Origin: an uncultured Lachnospiraceae bacterium
Lineage (GTDB): Bacteria > Bacillota > Clostridia > Lachnospirales > Lachnospiraceae
Direction of reading: 5' to 3'
Length of the DNA stretch: 64,000 nucleotides
Assembly: GCA_910588215.1 (NCBI GenBank)
Contig: CAJUQJ010000006.1
Span: forward strand, 62,001 to 126,000
The position numbers and the translations under genes are program-made. The notes below the pieces were generated by a model. It worked only from the letters and a program-made list of their open reading frames with translations, ran no database searches and was not told where the DNA came from. Of the stretch, positions 1 to 8,593 are shown piece by piece (positions within the stretch are counted from its first letter, which is position 1; every line of letters begins with the position of its first letter).

Positions 1-117
1 GACTGGATCGGCCTTATCCTGATCAGCTTCATACTGCCTGCCGCTATCTCTCTTCTGGTAGGCAATTTCCTGCGCAGGATCGGCTGGATTGGGGATAACG
101 ATCTGAAACTGGACTAA
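1..117 (+). CDS. C-terminus of an integral membrane protein (partial)
   Basis: The first frame is open from base 1 to a TAA at 115-117 and encodes 38 residues, so the gene starts outside the window. The fragment has one hydrophobic helix (roughly residues 3-24, rich in Leu, Ile, Val and Ala), then a short basic stretch (RRIG) and a polar tail ending NDLKLD. This looks like the last membrane span and cytoplasmic tail of a transporter, possibly a sugar permease, but too little is present to name a family. It is followed by about 260 bp without a gene. Confidence 0.5.
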   Translation, partial: DWIGLILISFILPAAISLLVGNFLRRIGWIGDNDLKLD

Positions 118-185
118 ACAGACCAAACCGTTGCGAATGCCCTCAAAAATGTCATGAAAAGGCAGGAAAATTTTGTTTTTGCCTC

Positions 186-215
186 TTTACAAAAGACTAT
201 AAATGCCGAGATAAT
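186..215 (+). promoter_or_regulatory. Candidate sigma-A promoter for the FliD-like gene
   Basis: TTTACA at 186-191 and GATAAT at 210-215 are separated by 18 bp, a good fit to a housekeeping promoter. It lies about 160 bp upstream of the ATG at 377. A GCCGA string overlaps the -10 region but does not fit the flagellar sigma factor spacing. The rest of 118-376 shows no other feature. Confidence 0.35.
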
Positions 216-376
216 ATATAGAGAATCGATATTTTATCAGGCAGACTCTGTCCTCTCGAAATAGTTCCACACGGGATCTGTTTATGGCAGAGTTTTATAC
301 ACGATAAGAGACAAGGAAGTCAAATTTTGTAGTTGTTTTGTTATGTAGACTACTACACACATGGAGGGCGATTGAT

Positions 377-1597
377 ATGGGTATTGGAGTTAATGGTTTA
401 AGTTCAGGGCTTAACGACACGTATTCCGCTCTGTTAGGCGGAGGCGCCGGTTCCGGCGAGGTAGGCGGCGCATCTTTACTGTCCGATTATGCATCTATCA
501 AGAATGGCAGCTACGGCAAGATGATGAAATCTTATTACGCCAAAGTTAAGGAATCGGAAGAGGAAGAAGGTACATCCAAAGGCAGCAAGACCAAAGAGAA
601 GGATGCTGCATCTGCCAGCGCGGCAAGGAAATTCTACGAAACAGCCACCGGCATGAGCGCGCTTGACTACAGCGCAGACAACATCGATGAGTTATACGAT
701 AAAGTGTCGGCTTTTGTTAAGGATTACAACTCGATGATGAAGGCGGCATCCAAGAGCAGCAACAGCGAAGTGAAAGCCCAGGCGGATGCCCTGAACGATT
801 ATACGTATCAGAATTATAAGTTATTTTCCAAAGTTGGGATCACGATGAATGCGGATCGCACTCTGTCCATCGATGAGGATACCTTTAAGAAGGTGAACGA
901 GAAGACCGGTGCTACTACCGTACCTACATTGACCACATTGTTCAAGGGCATCGGTTCTTTTGCCGACAAAGCGGCAGACAGAGCCAGCACCATCTACCGC
1001 AAGGCAGGCGAAGGAGAAGATGTCACTTCTTCCAAAGCCAAATACGCCGGCAGCACAGGCAGTATTTCTTCCGGTGATAAGACGGATAATTCCGACAAGA
1101 CTACTTCCAAGACCGCCAAGGATGCGGCATCTGCAGCTTCCGCAAGCGCGCTTTACAAGTCTGTCGAGAAGCTGGGCGCCATGATCATCAGTGACGACAA
1201 TAAAGACAATGTATTCGATGTATTCTCAACACTTGTTAAAGACTACAATGAGCTTTTAAAGGATACGGCCGACAGTAAGAATTCCAATGTGATCAAACAG
1301 GCCGACTCTCTTAAGAGTCTTATCAGCAGCAACAAGAGCGCATTCTCCAGACTGGGGATTACCGTGAACTCCGACAAGTCACTGTCCATCGATGAGGAGA
1401 AGTTCATGGAAGCCGATATGAGTACAGCCAAGAGTCTATTCAGCGGCGCTTACTCCTTTGGGGAGAAGATGACCGACCGCATCAACCAGATCTATCGCTA
1501 TGCTACCCAAGGTGATTCCCTGAACGGTCAAACCTACACAAGCCGGGGAAGCTACAGCGCGGCAGGCGTAGGTTCTACTCTGGATACGGTAATGTAG
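377..1597 (+). CDS. FliD C-domain-like duplicated protein, Cys/Trp-free
   Basis: I do not recognise a named gene. The ATG at 377 is chosen because GGAGGG (363-368) precedes it; an upstream in-frame ATG at 338 has no such site. The 406-residue product has no signal peptide or membrane span. It contains two related halves, about residues 80-220 and 245-390. Each half has a helical segment around FVKDYN or LVKDYN, then a GITMN/GITVN motif, a SIDE-containing turn, and a closing helix ending IYR. The pattern of open helix, LGI, sequence like DKSLSIDE and LF resembles the C-terminal region of the flagellar cap protein FliD. Absence of Cys and Trp and richness in Ser, Ala and Lys are typical of axial or secreted filament proteins. 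No flagellar genes are nearby. The function is unknown and the FliD relation is inferred from motif pattern only. Confidence 0.7.
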   Translation: MGIGVNGLSSGLNDTYSALLGGGAGSGEVGGASLLSDYASIKNGSYGKMMKSYYAKVKESEEEEGTSKGSKTKEKDAASASAARKFYETATGMSALDYSADNIDELYDKVSAFVKDYNSMMKAASKSSNSEVKAQADALNDYTYQNYKLFSKVGITMNADRTLSIDEDTFKKVNEKTGATTVPTLTTLFKGIGSFADKAADRASTIYRKAGEGEDVTSSKAKYAGSTGSISSGDKTDNSDKTTSKTAKDAASAASASALYKSVEKLGAMIISDDNKDNVFDVFSTLVKDYNELLKDTADSKNSNVIKQADSLKSLISSNKSAFSRLGITVNSDKSLSIDEEKFMEADMSTAKSLFSGAYSFGEKMTDRINQIYRYATQGDSLNGQTYTSRGSYSAAGVGSTLDTVM

Positions 1598-1623
1598 CAT
1601 TAGTTCGAGATTACTGATCACAT

Positions 1624-1661
1624 AAAACGAGACGGCTCCCCGTAAGGGCCGTCTCATTTTG
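1624..1661. terminator. Bidirectional Rho-independent terminator
   Basis: GAGACGGC (1629-1636) pairs with GCCGTCTC (1648-1655), flanked by A-rich sequence on the left and TTTT on the right. It sits between the convergent genes ending at 1597 (+) and 1680 (-) and could serve both. Confidence 0.8.
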
Positions 1662-1679
1662 TGTTTACTTGTTATCGCT

Positions 1680-3164
1680 TTATGCGAAAGGATTCTCTGT
1701 CGGATACGGCAGGCTCTTCGGCTGGTTATAGCCGATCTCGCTCACATCAACACCGATGTATTTGAATACCTCATACAGTGCCTTGCCAAAGTGGCCGAAT
1801 GCAACTGCGCCATGGTGCGGATAATTCTTCTCGATCAGTACGTGACGATAGAATCTTCCCATCTCCGGGATTGCGAATACACCGATACCGCCGAAGGACT
1901 TGGTCGCTACAGGCAGTACTTCGCCCTCCGCTACATAAGCGCGCAGAATGTTATCTGCTGAGCTCTGCAGACGATAGAATGTGATATTGCCGGGAACGAT
2001 ATCGCCTTCCAGCGTGCCCTGTGTCACTTCCTCAGGCAGCGTTCTTGCCATGATCATCTGATACTCCATGCTGCACTTGGACAGCTTCTTGGAACAGGTA
2101 TTACCGCAGTGGAATCCCATAAAGGTATCCGTAAACTTATAGTCAAACTTGCCTTCGATAGACTCCTTATACATATCCTTCGGAACAGAGTTATTGATAT
2201 CGAGCAATGTCACAACATCATCGCTGACTGCCGTACCGATGAACTCGCTCAGAGCACCGTAGATATCCACTTCGCAGGACACCGGAATGCCTCTTCCTGT
2301 CAGACGGCTGTTTACATAGCAGGGAACAAATCCAAACTGTGTCTGGAATGCAGGCCAGCATTTACCGGCGATCGCTACATACTCGCGATACCCTTTGTGC
2401 TGCTCAACCCAGTCAAGCAATGTCAGCTCATACTGCGCCAGTTTAGGCAGGATGGTCGGCTTGTTGTTACCCTCACCCAACTCTGCTTCCATATCCTTTA
2501 CGATCTCCGGGATACGAGGGTCGCCTTCATGTTTATTGAACGCCTCGAACAGATCCAACTCAGAGTTCTCTTCAATCTCCACACCCAGATTATACAGCTG
2601 TTTGATCGGTGCATTACATGCCAGGAAGTTAAGCGGTCTGGGACCGAAAGAAATGATCTTCAGGCTGGACAGGCCAACGATCGCTCTGGCGATCGGCACG
2701 AACTCGTGGATCATATCTGCACAATCCTCTGCGTCTCCTACCGGATACTCAGGAATATAAGCCTTCACGTTACGCAGCTTCAAGTTGTAACTTGCATTCA
2801 GCATACCACAGTACGCATCGCCACGGCCCTGGATCAGATTGCCCTGGGATTCCTCAGCGGCAGCCACGAACATCTTCGGTCCTTCAAAATGCTTCGCCAG
2901 CAGCGTCTCGGAGATTTCCGGGCCAAAATTGCCAAGATATACGCAGAGTGCGTTACATCCATTGTCTTTGATGTCCTTCAGAGCGTTCACCATATCAATC
3001 TCGCTCTCGATGATGCAGACAGGACACTCATAGATATCAGCCGCATCATATTTTGCCTGATATGCTTTTACCAGGGCTTCTCTTCTGTTTACTGCAAGGG
3101 ATGCCGGGAAGCAGTCACGGCTTACAGCTACAATACCAATTTTTACTTTCGGTAAATTGTTCAT
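1680..3164 (-). CDS. L-fucose/L-arabinose isomerase-family protein
   Basis: The 494-residue product is a cytoplasmic aldose-ketose isomerase of the FucI/AraA type, expected to interconvert a free sugar and its ketose for the kinase encoded upstream (6292-7767). Near residue 295 the segment CEVDIYGALSEF matches the conserved acidic, Gly-Ala region of fucose isomerases, and an FHCGNTC motif follows near residue 350. It is shorter than the classical roughly 590-residue FucI, as is usual for this subfamily. The start has AAAGGAGG about 8 bases upstream. It is the last gene of a minus-strand group running xylulokinase, membrane protein, DUF4867, isomerase. The substrate cannot be read from sequence; the xylulokinase partner fits D-arabinose, L-arabinose, D-xylose or a related pentose as well as fucose. 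Confidence 0.85.
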   Translation of the reverse strand: MNNLPKVKIGIVAVSRDCFPASLAVNRREALVKAYQAKYDAADIYECPVCIIESEIDMVNALKDIKDNGCNALCVYLGNFGPEISETLLAKHFEGPKMFVAAAEESQGNLIQGRGDAYCGMLNASYNLKLRNVKAYIPEYPVGDAEDCADMIHEFVPIARAIVGLSSLKIISFGPRPLNFLACNAPIKQLYNLGVEIEENSELDLFEAFNKHEGDPRIPEIVKDMEAELGEGNNKPTILPKLAQYELTLLDWVEQHKGYREYVAIAGKCWPAFQTQFGFVPCYVNSRLTGRGIPVSCEVDIYGALSEFIGTAVSDDVVTLLDINNSVPKDMYKESIEGKFDYKFTDTFMGFHCGNTCSKKLSKCSMEYQMIMARTLPEEVTQGTLEGDIVPGNITFYRLQSSADNILRAYVAEGEVLPVATKSFGGIGVFAIPEMGRFYRHVLIEKNYPHHGAVAFGHFGKALYEVFKYIGVDVSEIGYNQPKSLPYPTENPFA

Positions 3165-3209
3165 GTTCTTTATCCTCCTTTTACCGGGTTGACCGGTTTG
3201 GTTACATTA

Positions 3210-3830
3210 CTATTCGCGAATATCCAGATTCTTACCTGTAAGACCGATATGCGCGCCGGCGTCCAGTCCGCCTTCTGCGTGGCCGATCAGCCACTTGTTC
3301 TTCGCTGTGATCAGCTTATCTTCCCATCCGTCATGTGCCTCCGTGAGCGGGAAGTTCGTGCCTGCAGGCAGTACGATCCCTACCTTAAACTGGTTGTCAC
3401 CCACGCTGCAGGGTGCATAGTGCAGCGTAGTCGCATAAATCTCCACCGCCGTTCCTGCCGGTACGAGAAATGCCTCCATCTTTGCCGTATCGTAGGTGAA
3501 GTCATCGCTGATATCCTGCTGCATGCCCAGAATCAAAACAGAATCCGTAGCCGCCACATTGATCTCTGAGTTTCTGTGATATTCCGCCGCGTTCAACTTA
3601 TAGTTAACGCCATTGCAGTAACCCACCTGAATGGGCAGTTCCCCAAAGGTCTTCTTCTGCAAGTCTTTCGCCGTTGTAGTAGCTTCCAGCTCTGGAACAG
3701 ACGGCTCATATGCCACCCCTTCAAAATCGGGAGTCTTCTTCAGCGCCTCCATAAGCGGTCCGAAATCATACCCCTGTACGACTCTTCCGTATTTACGAAA
3801 TGCCTCGTCTGTGATCTTTTTGATCTCCAT
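3210..3830 (-). CDS. DUF4867-family cupin-like protein
   Basis: The 206-residue cytoplasmic protein is recognised as the DUF4867 type that travels with fucose-isomerase-like and xylulokinase genes in Lachnospiraceae. The start at 3830 (MEIKK) is preferred over 3860 because AAAGGAGAGG lies about 10 bases upstream. The middle (about residues 70-150) has beta-rich, cupin-like features, with the segments EYHRNSEIN, FLVPAGTAVEIYATTLHYAPC and KVGIVLPAGTN, the last two spaced like the two cupin motifs. Its biochemical role is not established. From its position it may act as a sugar epimerase, mutarotase or carbohydrate-binding accessory in the same pathway. The gap to the isomerase is 45 bp, consistent with one transcript. 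Confidence 0.8.
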   Translation of the reverse strand: MEIKKITDEAFRKYGRVVQGYDFGPLMEALKKTPDFEGVAYEPSVPELEATTTAKDLQKKTFGELPIQVGYCNGVNYKLNAAEYHRNSEINVAATDSVLILGMQQDISDDFTYDTAKMEAFLVPAGTAVEIYATTLHYAPCSVGDNQFKVGIVLPAGTNFPLTEAHDGWEDKLITAKNKWLIGHAEGGLDAGAHIGLTGKNLDIRE

Positions 3831-3881
3831 CTGTGATCCTCTCCTTTCCATATTCTCCAAATTTCTATCATTTTGTGTTCT

Positions 3882-6203
3882 TTAAGCCTGCATATGTCTT
3901 TTCTGCATATATTTTTTGCTTATGCGTTTGATCCTGTCCGGCTTCTGTATATACACTGCTATGGAGAGCAGCGTTATCAAAGAAATTCCTTCCGCAATCC
4001 TCCACAACAGCGGCTCATGAAATCCCACTTGAAGTTTTCCTCTGTAACCTGACGGAATCTTAACTGCCACTCTGCCATTATCGCCGCTCACCGTTCCAAG
4101 CTGTTCGCGGCTGCCACAGTCCTTCGCCTGATATCCTCCATAGTATAAGATCGGAAATAATACCTCTCCCGCTTCGTCGCCTTTGTTTTGTACATTAATC
4201 TTGAACGATAAACCGTCTCTTTCTATCTGGTCAACTTCCAAATCTCCCACAAACTCCAGCTCACTTGTAAGCGCAGTTGTCTTGGTATTCACAGGCAAAT
4301 ATTCACCGTTACCGACTGTATAGCTGTAAATATTTTTGTTGGTCCTGGCCTCCAGTGCAACACCATCTAAATAAATCTTATCAAAAGATAAAGTTGTATA
4401 ATATTGCATATCCTGATACAGCGTAATACAACAGATCAGCCCGGCTATCCAATATAAATTCTTACGTTCAAATACACCTGATGCAAAAAACAATGCCGCA
4501 AAACAGGCTAACATGACAGCTGCCACACTCATGAATCGAAACTGATACTGTATCGTCTGAAAAAACTTTGTCAGAATAACACTTCGCCTTGCTATTGCCA
4601 CAACCGGAAACAGATCCGTACATACCATAACGGTAAACAGCGCAAGCAGTGCAAAATTCCTGCAGTATTTTATCTGTTTTCCTTTCCCCTGAACGGGTAT
4701 CGTCACTGTGAACAGTAAAATGACAACGATCAGTGCAAAACCCAATGTATTATGATCCGTAAAAAGATTGCATAGGTTTGTGCCCTCCTGCGTAAAATCT
4801 TCCAACGCCGCATAATAATCCTCTATGCGCACATCTTTGGCGATCTTGGAATTGATCCGCAGCTTCTCACCAAGCATATACTGCACAAACGGAACCAGGT
4901 ACCACAAACTCAACAATACCGCCGCCCCAGCAGCTTTCAAAAGTTCAACGAAAGTATTCCTGCGCAATACCTTTTTCAGCATGACAATACATAACAAAAC
5001 AGAATACAATCCGATTATCAGGCAGCTGATCATATGCGTCATCAATATACCTGTAAATCCGGCCGTAAGGAGGATCCATATCTTTTTATATTCTCCGGAA
5101 GCAATATCCTCCGTAAAAAGCAGGTAGAATCCTGCCACAATAAGCGGGTAAAACGTCATACCACTGACGCCGCCCAACACAACGGAATACATCAAAGTGA
5201 CTCTCATGCCTCCGGCATACAGAACACTTCCCGTCATGGCCGCCACATCATCCCGCGTTATCTTTCTGAATGCATAAAAGGAAATAAATACTGTGGCAAT
5301 GTTGATAATTCCCAAATATACTTTGTAGGCTTCCTCCAGAGAAAATCCAATTACCCGCAAAAACGCCGGGAAATACATAAAAATATCACCGTAGAAAACA
5401 GAGACCGCATAGCCATATCCGTCCAGCCAGCCTGGCTGGATTCTAACAGGGAACTGAAATACCCCCCCCCGATTCCAACTTCTATAAATTCCTTCCAGTC
5501 GTGACAGATGAAAGACCAGATCCACCCCTTCATTCAGGCCGCTGCGGAACAGGGGCAGACTAACAAAAAAGGCGGTAAGCGCCAAGACCAAAAAAACTGT
5601 CTTTCGCTCTGCTTCCCACTTTGTATAATATCTTACATATCCCCATAAGATCATATCCAGCAGAACCAGCAATGCAATCAACCAGAAAATACGATATACA
5701 CAGGTCAGTTTCGATGTGACAATATGTACTTTCAGCAGATGTATGTAGTCCCCGTCTACTGCATCTCCTGTCAGTCTTAATTTAAACCGTATTTTTGAAT
5801 CATCATGAATCTTAACACGGTATGATATGACCTGCTTATCCGGGTTTACTATAAATTCATCATTGTCAACCAGTTCTTTTCCGTTTCTTGGCGTATCATA
5901 CAACAATCCGGCCCTGACAATTCCCTGACGGGCAAAAAAAGCTTCTATATAATAAATTCCTTTTTGAAGTTGAAATGCAGGCGTAACAACGGCTTCTGAA
6001 TCTGTATAAGAAGTATCCAGATAATTTCCCTCTGTCACACTGCTTTGATTTTTCAGCTGCATCTCCGTCTCGTCAAAAATCATCTCCCGGCTGGAAAAAG
6101 TCATTACAACTGTCAAGCTATAAATCAAAACAATAAGAATCTCAAACAGCAAAAAATATACAACATTCCTCTTAGAATATAATATGTGCTTTCGTACATT
6201 CAT
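3882..6203 (-). CDS. Large polytopic membrane protein, PTPS-related/GT-C-like
   Basis: The start at 6203 (MNVRKH) is preferred to 6239 because GGGAGGAG lies 12 bases upstream. The 773-residue product has one N-terminal membrane span (about residues 15-37), an extracytoplasmic beta-rich domain (about 40-170), then about ten hydrophobic spans and a C-terminal soluble domain with a final span and basic tail. The segment containing GVDLVFHLSRLEG, followed by an aromatic stretch and several helices, resembles the 6-pyruvoyl-tetrahydropterin synthase-related membrane family, whose members look like GT-C glycosyltransferases. It probably transfers or remodels an envelope sugar; the donor and acceptor are unknown. 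It interrupts the xylulokinase-isomerase group, which is odd for a sugar catabolism operon. A run of nine G on the coding strand (5462-5470) lies within the frame. Confidence 0.7.
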   Translation of the reverse strand: MNVRKHILYSKRNVVYFLLFEILIVLIYSLTVVMTFSSREMIFDETEMQLKNQSSVTEGNYLDTSYTDSEAVVTPAFQLQKGIYYIEAFFARQGIVRAGLLYDTPRNGKELVDNDEFIVNPDKQVISYRVKIHDDSKIRFKLRLTGDAVDGDYIHLLKVHIVTSKLTCVYRIFWLIALLVLLDMILWGYVRYYTKWEAERKTVFLVLALTAFFVSLPLFRSGLNEGVDLVFHLSRLEGIYRSWNRGGVFQFPVRIQPGWLDGYGYAVSVFYGDIFMYFPAFLRVIGFSLEEAYKVYLGIINIATVFISFYAFRKITRDDVAAMTGSVLYAGGMRVTLMYSVVLGGVSGMTFYPLIVAGFYLLFTEDIASGEYKKIWILLTAGFTGILMTHMISCLIIGLYSVLLCIVMLKKVLRRNTFVELLKAAGAAVLLSLWYLVPFVQYMLGEKLRINSKIAKDVRIEDYYAALEDFTQEGTNLCNLFTDHNTLGFALIVVILLFTVTIPVQGKGKQIKYCRNFALLALFTVMVCTDLFPVVAIARRSVILTKFFQTIQYQFRFMSVAAVMLACFAALFFASGVFERKNLYWIAGLICCITLYQDMQYYTTLSFDKIYLDGVALEARTNKNIYSYTVGNGEYLPVNTKTTALTSELEFVGDLEVDQIERDGLSFKINVQNKGDEAGEVLFPILYYGGYQAKDCGSREQLGTVSGDNGRVAVKIPSGYRGKLQVGFHEPLLWRIAEGISLITLLSIAVYIQKPDRIKRISKKYMQKRHMQA
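5462..5470 (-). repeat. G9 homopolymer within the coding region
   Basis: Nine consecutive C on the plus strand give G9 on the coding strand of the polytopic membrane protein, reading Arg-Gly-Gly-Val. A gain or loss of one base would shift the frame about 250 codons into the gene. Confidence 0.9.
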
Positions 6204-6291
6204 TGGATGCGCTAACTCCTCCCGCCGCTTCGCCGTCATACAGTCAGTATCATAGCCGCCTCTTTCACCTGCAAAGTCTTACCTCCATGTC

Positions 6292-7767
6292 TTACCGAAT
6301 CACATCAAACAACGCTTTACATGCCGGATAAATCTGCTTAAACTGCTGGTAGCGCGCCTCGTATCTCTCCACAAGCGCTGCATCCGGCTCTACCGTATCC
6401 ACTACCTTTACAATCTTAGCCGCCGCTTCTTCCACGTTCGCATACTCGCCGCAGGCAACTGCCGCCAGCATGGCGCCGCCCATAGCCGGGCCTTCCTCGC
6501 TCTCGATCACGTCCACTTTCAGATTCATGATGTTGGCGATCATCTTTTTCCACAGAGGACTCTTCGCGCCGCCGCCGCAGATCTTCGTCCGCTCGATCTT
6601 AACGCCCAGTGACCTGGCAACTTCCAGAGAGTCACGCAGTGCGAAAGCAACACCCTCCAGAACCGCCTGCGTCATATCCGCTCTGGTGGTATCCATGGTC
6701 ATGCCGATAAAAGTGCCTCTGGCGTTAGGATTATTATGCGGAGACCGCTCTCCCATCAGATAAGGCAGGAAGTATACGTGGTTCTCACCCAGCTTATCAT
6801 CCGTGATGTTCTTCTGCTCCGTGCCATAATCCGTAGTGCCGATGATATCGTCCATCCACCATTTATTACAGGATGCTGCGCTCAACATGCATCCCATCAG
6901 ATGATAATGACCGTCCGCATGGGCAAATGCGTGCAGGGCATTAAATTTGTCTACGCCGAATTTATCGGAAGAAATAAAGATCGTGCCGCTGGTTCCCAGA
7001 GAAATATTACACATACCGTCTCCCACGGTGCCTGTACCCACTGCCGCAGCCGCATTGTCACCGCCGCCGGCCGCCACTTTCACCGTCGCTGGAATGCCAA
7101 GCTCCTCAGCAATCTCCGGAAGCACTGTGCCGACCGTCTCATAGCTCTCGAAGATCTTCGCCAGCTGCTCTTCCTTCACACCGCAGATCTCACACATCTC
7201 CTTAGACCAGCAGCGGTTCTTCACATCAAACAACAGCATGCCGGAGGCATCCGACACATCCGTGCAGTGGACACCGGTCAGCTTATAGGCAATGTAATCC
7301 TTCGGCAGCATGATCTTCCTGATCCTCGCGAAATTCTCCGGCTCTTTGTTCTTCACCCAGAGTACCTTCGGCGCTGTAAAGCCGGTGAAGGAAATGTTCG
7401 CCGTATAAGCCGACAGCTTCTCCTTACCGATCACGTTATTCAGATAATCGCATTCCTCCGCAGTCCTGCCGTCATTCCACAAAATAGCCGGCCTGATCAC
7501 CTGGTCATTCTCGTCCAAAATTACCAGTCCGTGCATCTGTCCGCCAAAGCTGATACCTGCGATCTGGCTCTTATCCACATCGGCGGTCAGCTCCTTGATG
7601 CCTGCCATACTCTGCTCATACCAGTCCTCCGGCTTCTGTTCCGACCAGCCCGGATGCGGGAAGAATAACGGGTATTCCTTCGACACAATGTTCACAATCT
7701 TACCGCTGCCCTCCATCAAAAGAAGCTTCACGGCACTGGTTCCTAAATCCACCCCAATATACAGCAT
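6292..7767 (-). CDS. xylB: Xylulokinase (FGGY carbohydrate kinase)
   Basis: The 491-residue product phosphorylates a ketopentose, classically D-xylulose to D-xylulose 5-phosphate. The N-terminal ATP-binding phosphate loop reads YIGVDLGTSAVK (residues 3-14). ISFGGQMHGLV (about 72-82), ILWNDGRT (about 94-101) and GGGDNAAAAVGTG are family motifs, with the catalytic Asp in the latter. AGGAGGG precedes the ATG. It is the first gene of the minus-strand sugar group, reading away from the LacI regulator. A promoter (7936-7964) and a palindrome (7908-7921) lie upstream. Identification as a xylulokinase-class FGGY kinase is firm; the true pentulose is less certain because its neighbour is FucI-like rather than a xylose isomerase. 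Confidence 0.9.
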   Translation of the reverse strand: MLYIGVDLGTSAVKLLLMEGSGKIVNIVSKEYPLFFPHPGWSEQKPEDWYEQSMAGIKELTADVDKSQIAGISFGGQMHGLVILDENDQVIRPAILWNDGRTAEECDYLNNVIGKEKLSAYTANISFTGFTAPKVLWVKNKEPENFARIRKIMLPKDYIAYKLTGVHCTDVSDASGMLLFDVKNRCWSKEMCEICGVKEEQLAKIFESYETVGTVLPEIAEELGIPATVKVAAGGGDNAAAAVGTGTVGDGMCNISLGTSGTIFISSDKFGVDKFNALHAFAHADGHYHLMGCMLSAASCNKWWMDDIIGTTDYGTEQKNITDDKLGENHVYFLPYLMGERSPHNNPNARGTFIGMTMDTTRADMTQAVLEGVAFALRDSLEVARSLGVKIERTKICGGGAKSPLWKKMIANIMNLKVDVIESEEGPAMGGAMLAAVACGEYANVEEAAAKIVKVVDTVEPDAALVERYEARYQQFKQIYPACKALFDVIR

Positions 7768-7907
7768 GGTAACCCTCCTGTTTCCTCATGATTCATTTAC
7801 TGTTCCTTCGCGCCTTCTGCCGGCTGATGCTGCAGCCGTTCCACAGCGTCAGATTCCTTACAGTATCCTGCCCAATCCGGCGGCCGTTCCATGTCCGCAG
7901 CGTAGAC

Positions 7908-7921
7908 CGTGCACGTGCACG
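7908..7921. promoter_or_regulatory. Perfect 14-bp palindrome, candidate operator
   Basis: CGTGCACGTGCACG is a perfect palindrome with a central CG, the hallmark of many LacI-family operators. It lies 15 bp downstream of the candidate -10 box of the xylulokinase promoter, so a bound repressor would block transcription. Assignment to the LacI protein encoded from 8594 is inference. Confidence 0.45.
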
Positions 7922-7935
7922 TATTTAATATCTTC

Positions 7936-7964
7936 ATAATAATATTTGTCAGTAAGAAAATCAA
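7936..7964 (-). promoter_or_regulatory. Candidate sigma-A promoter of the sugar operon
   Basis: On the minus strand TTGATT (7959-7964) and TATTAT (7936-7941) are separated by 17 bp. It points towards xylB, leaving a leader of about 160 nt that carries the palindrome at 7908-7921. Confidence 0.5.
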
Positions 7965-8211
7965 GTCCATATAATGATTTATGTAAATTTCGGAAATATA
8001 CACAAAATAAGTATACTAAATTTGGCTATTAATCCTATCATAATAGTTCCGTCTCCTGTTTTCCTGTTACGGAATCCGCCCAGTCCAAGCCGTCTCATCA
8101 AATTAATTTCGAGGTTGGAATCCTTTGTCCAGAAAGAATCTGCCTTCCTGCTTCTAAAAGGAGTATACTGAAAACCTCAACCATACACGATACAGAAATC
8201 AATATGAATAG

Positions 8212-8221
8212 AAACCGGTTT
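8212..8221. promoter_or_regulatory. AAACCGGTTT palindrome, candidate second operator
   Basis: A perfect 10-bp palindrome with central CG lies midway between the divergent xylB and LacI genes. It resembles catabolite- or LacI-type half-site architecture. Its sequence differs from the 7908 palindrome, so the two may bind different regulators. Confidence 0.35.
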
Positions 8222-8503
8222 TGAAAAAGAAAAAAGAATCAAAAAGCGAATATTGTAAAGAAGAAATGAAGATATCCAATGTTGACCCCTCCCCCGTTGC
8301 CAGGTGTCGGTAGGACAACAAAACGATTGTATCATAAATTTTTTAGATGTTCTATACCCATCAGTACAGGGACAGGATAAACTTACACAGTTGCAAAAGC
8401 GTTAAATTTCTCTTCTATATGTGTTTTTTCGAATCAAATGTAAGAAAGACTGACGGTTCTTCACGCTGGTGGGAAAGTGAAATCAATTCTCATCTATAAT
8501 TTA

Positions 8504-8532
8504 TTGACTTGCCCTCCCCGGTATGCTACGCT
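8504..8532 (+). promoter_or_regulatory. Candidate promoter of the LacI-family regulator
   Basis: TTGACT (8504-8509) and TACGCT (8527-8532) are spaced by 17 bp, about 60 bp upstream of the ATG at 8594. Apart from the sites listed, I see no gene in 7768-8593. Confidence 0.4.
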
Positions 8533-8593
8533 GTATGCGTATGTTAAACGGCCATTTTTTCATGGCATACATATTTCGGAAAGGATTCCCGTT

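Noticed and set aside
200..215. Flagellar-sigma (GCCGATAA-type) promoter before the FliD-like gene
   Set aside because: GCCGAGATAAT has an inserted base and no TAAA at the required distance; a sigma-A promoter fits better.
2109..3155. Long plus-strand frame (348 codons) opposite the isomerase
   Set aside because: It is complementary to a full-length, conserved isomerase and has no supporting motif or start site.
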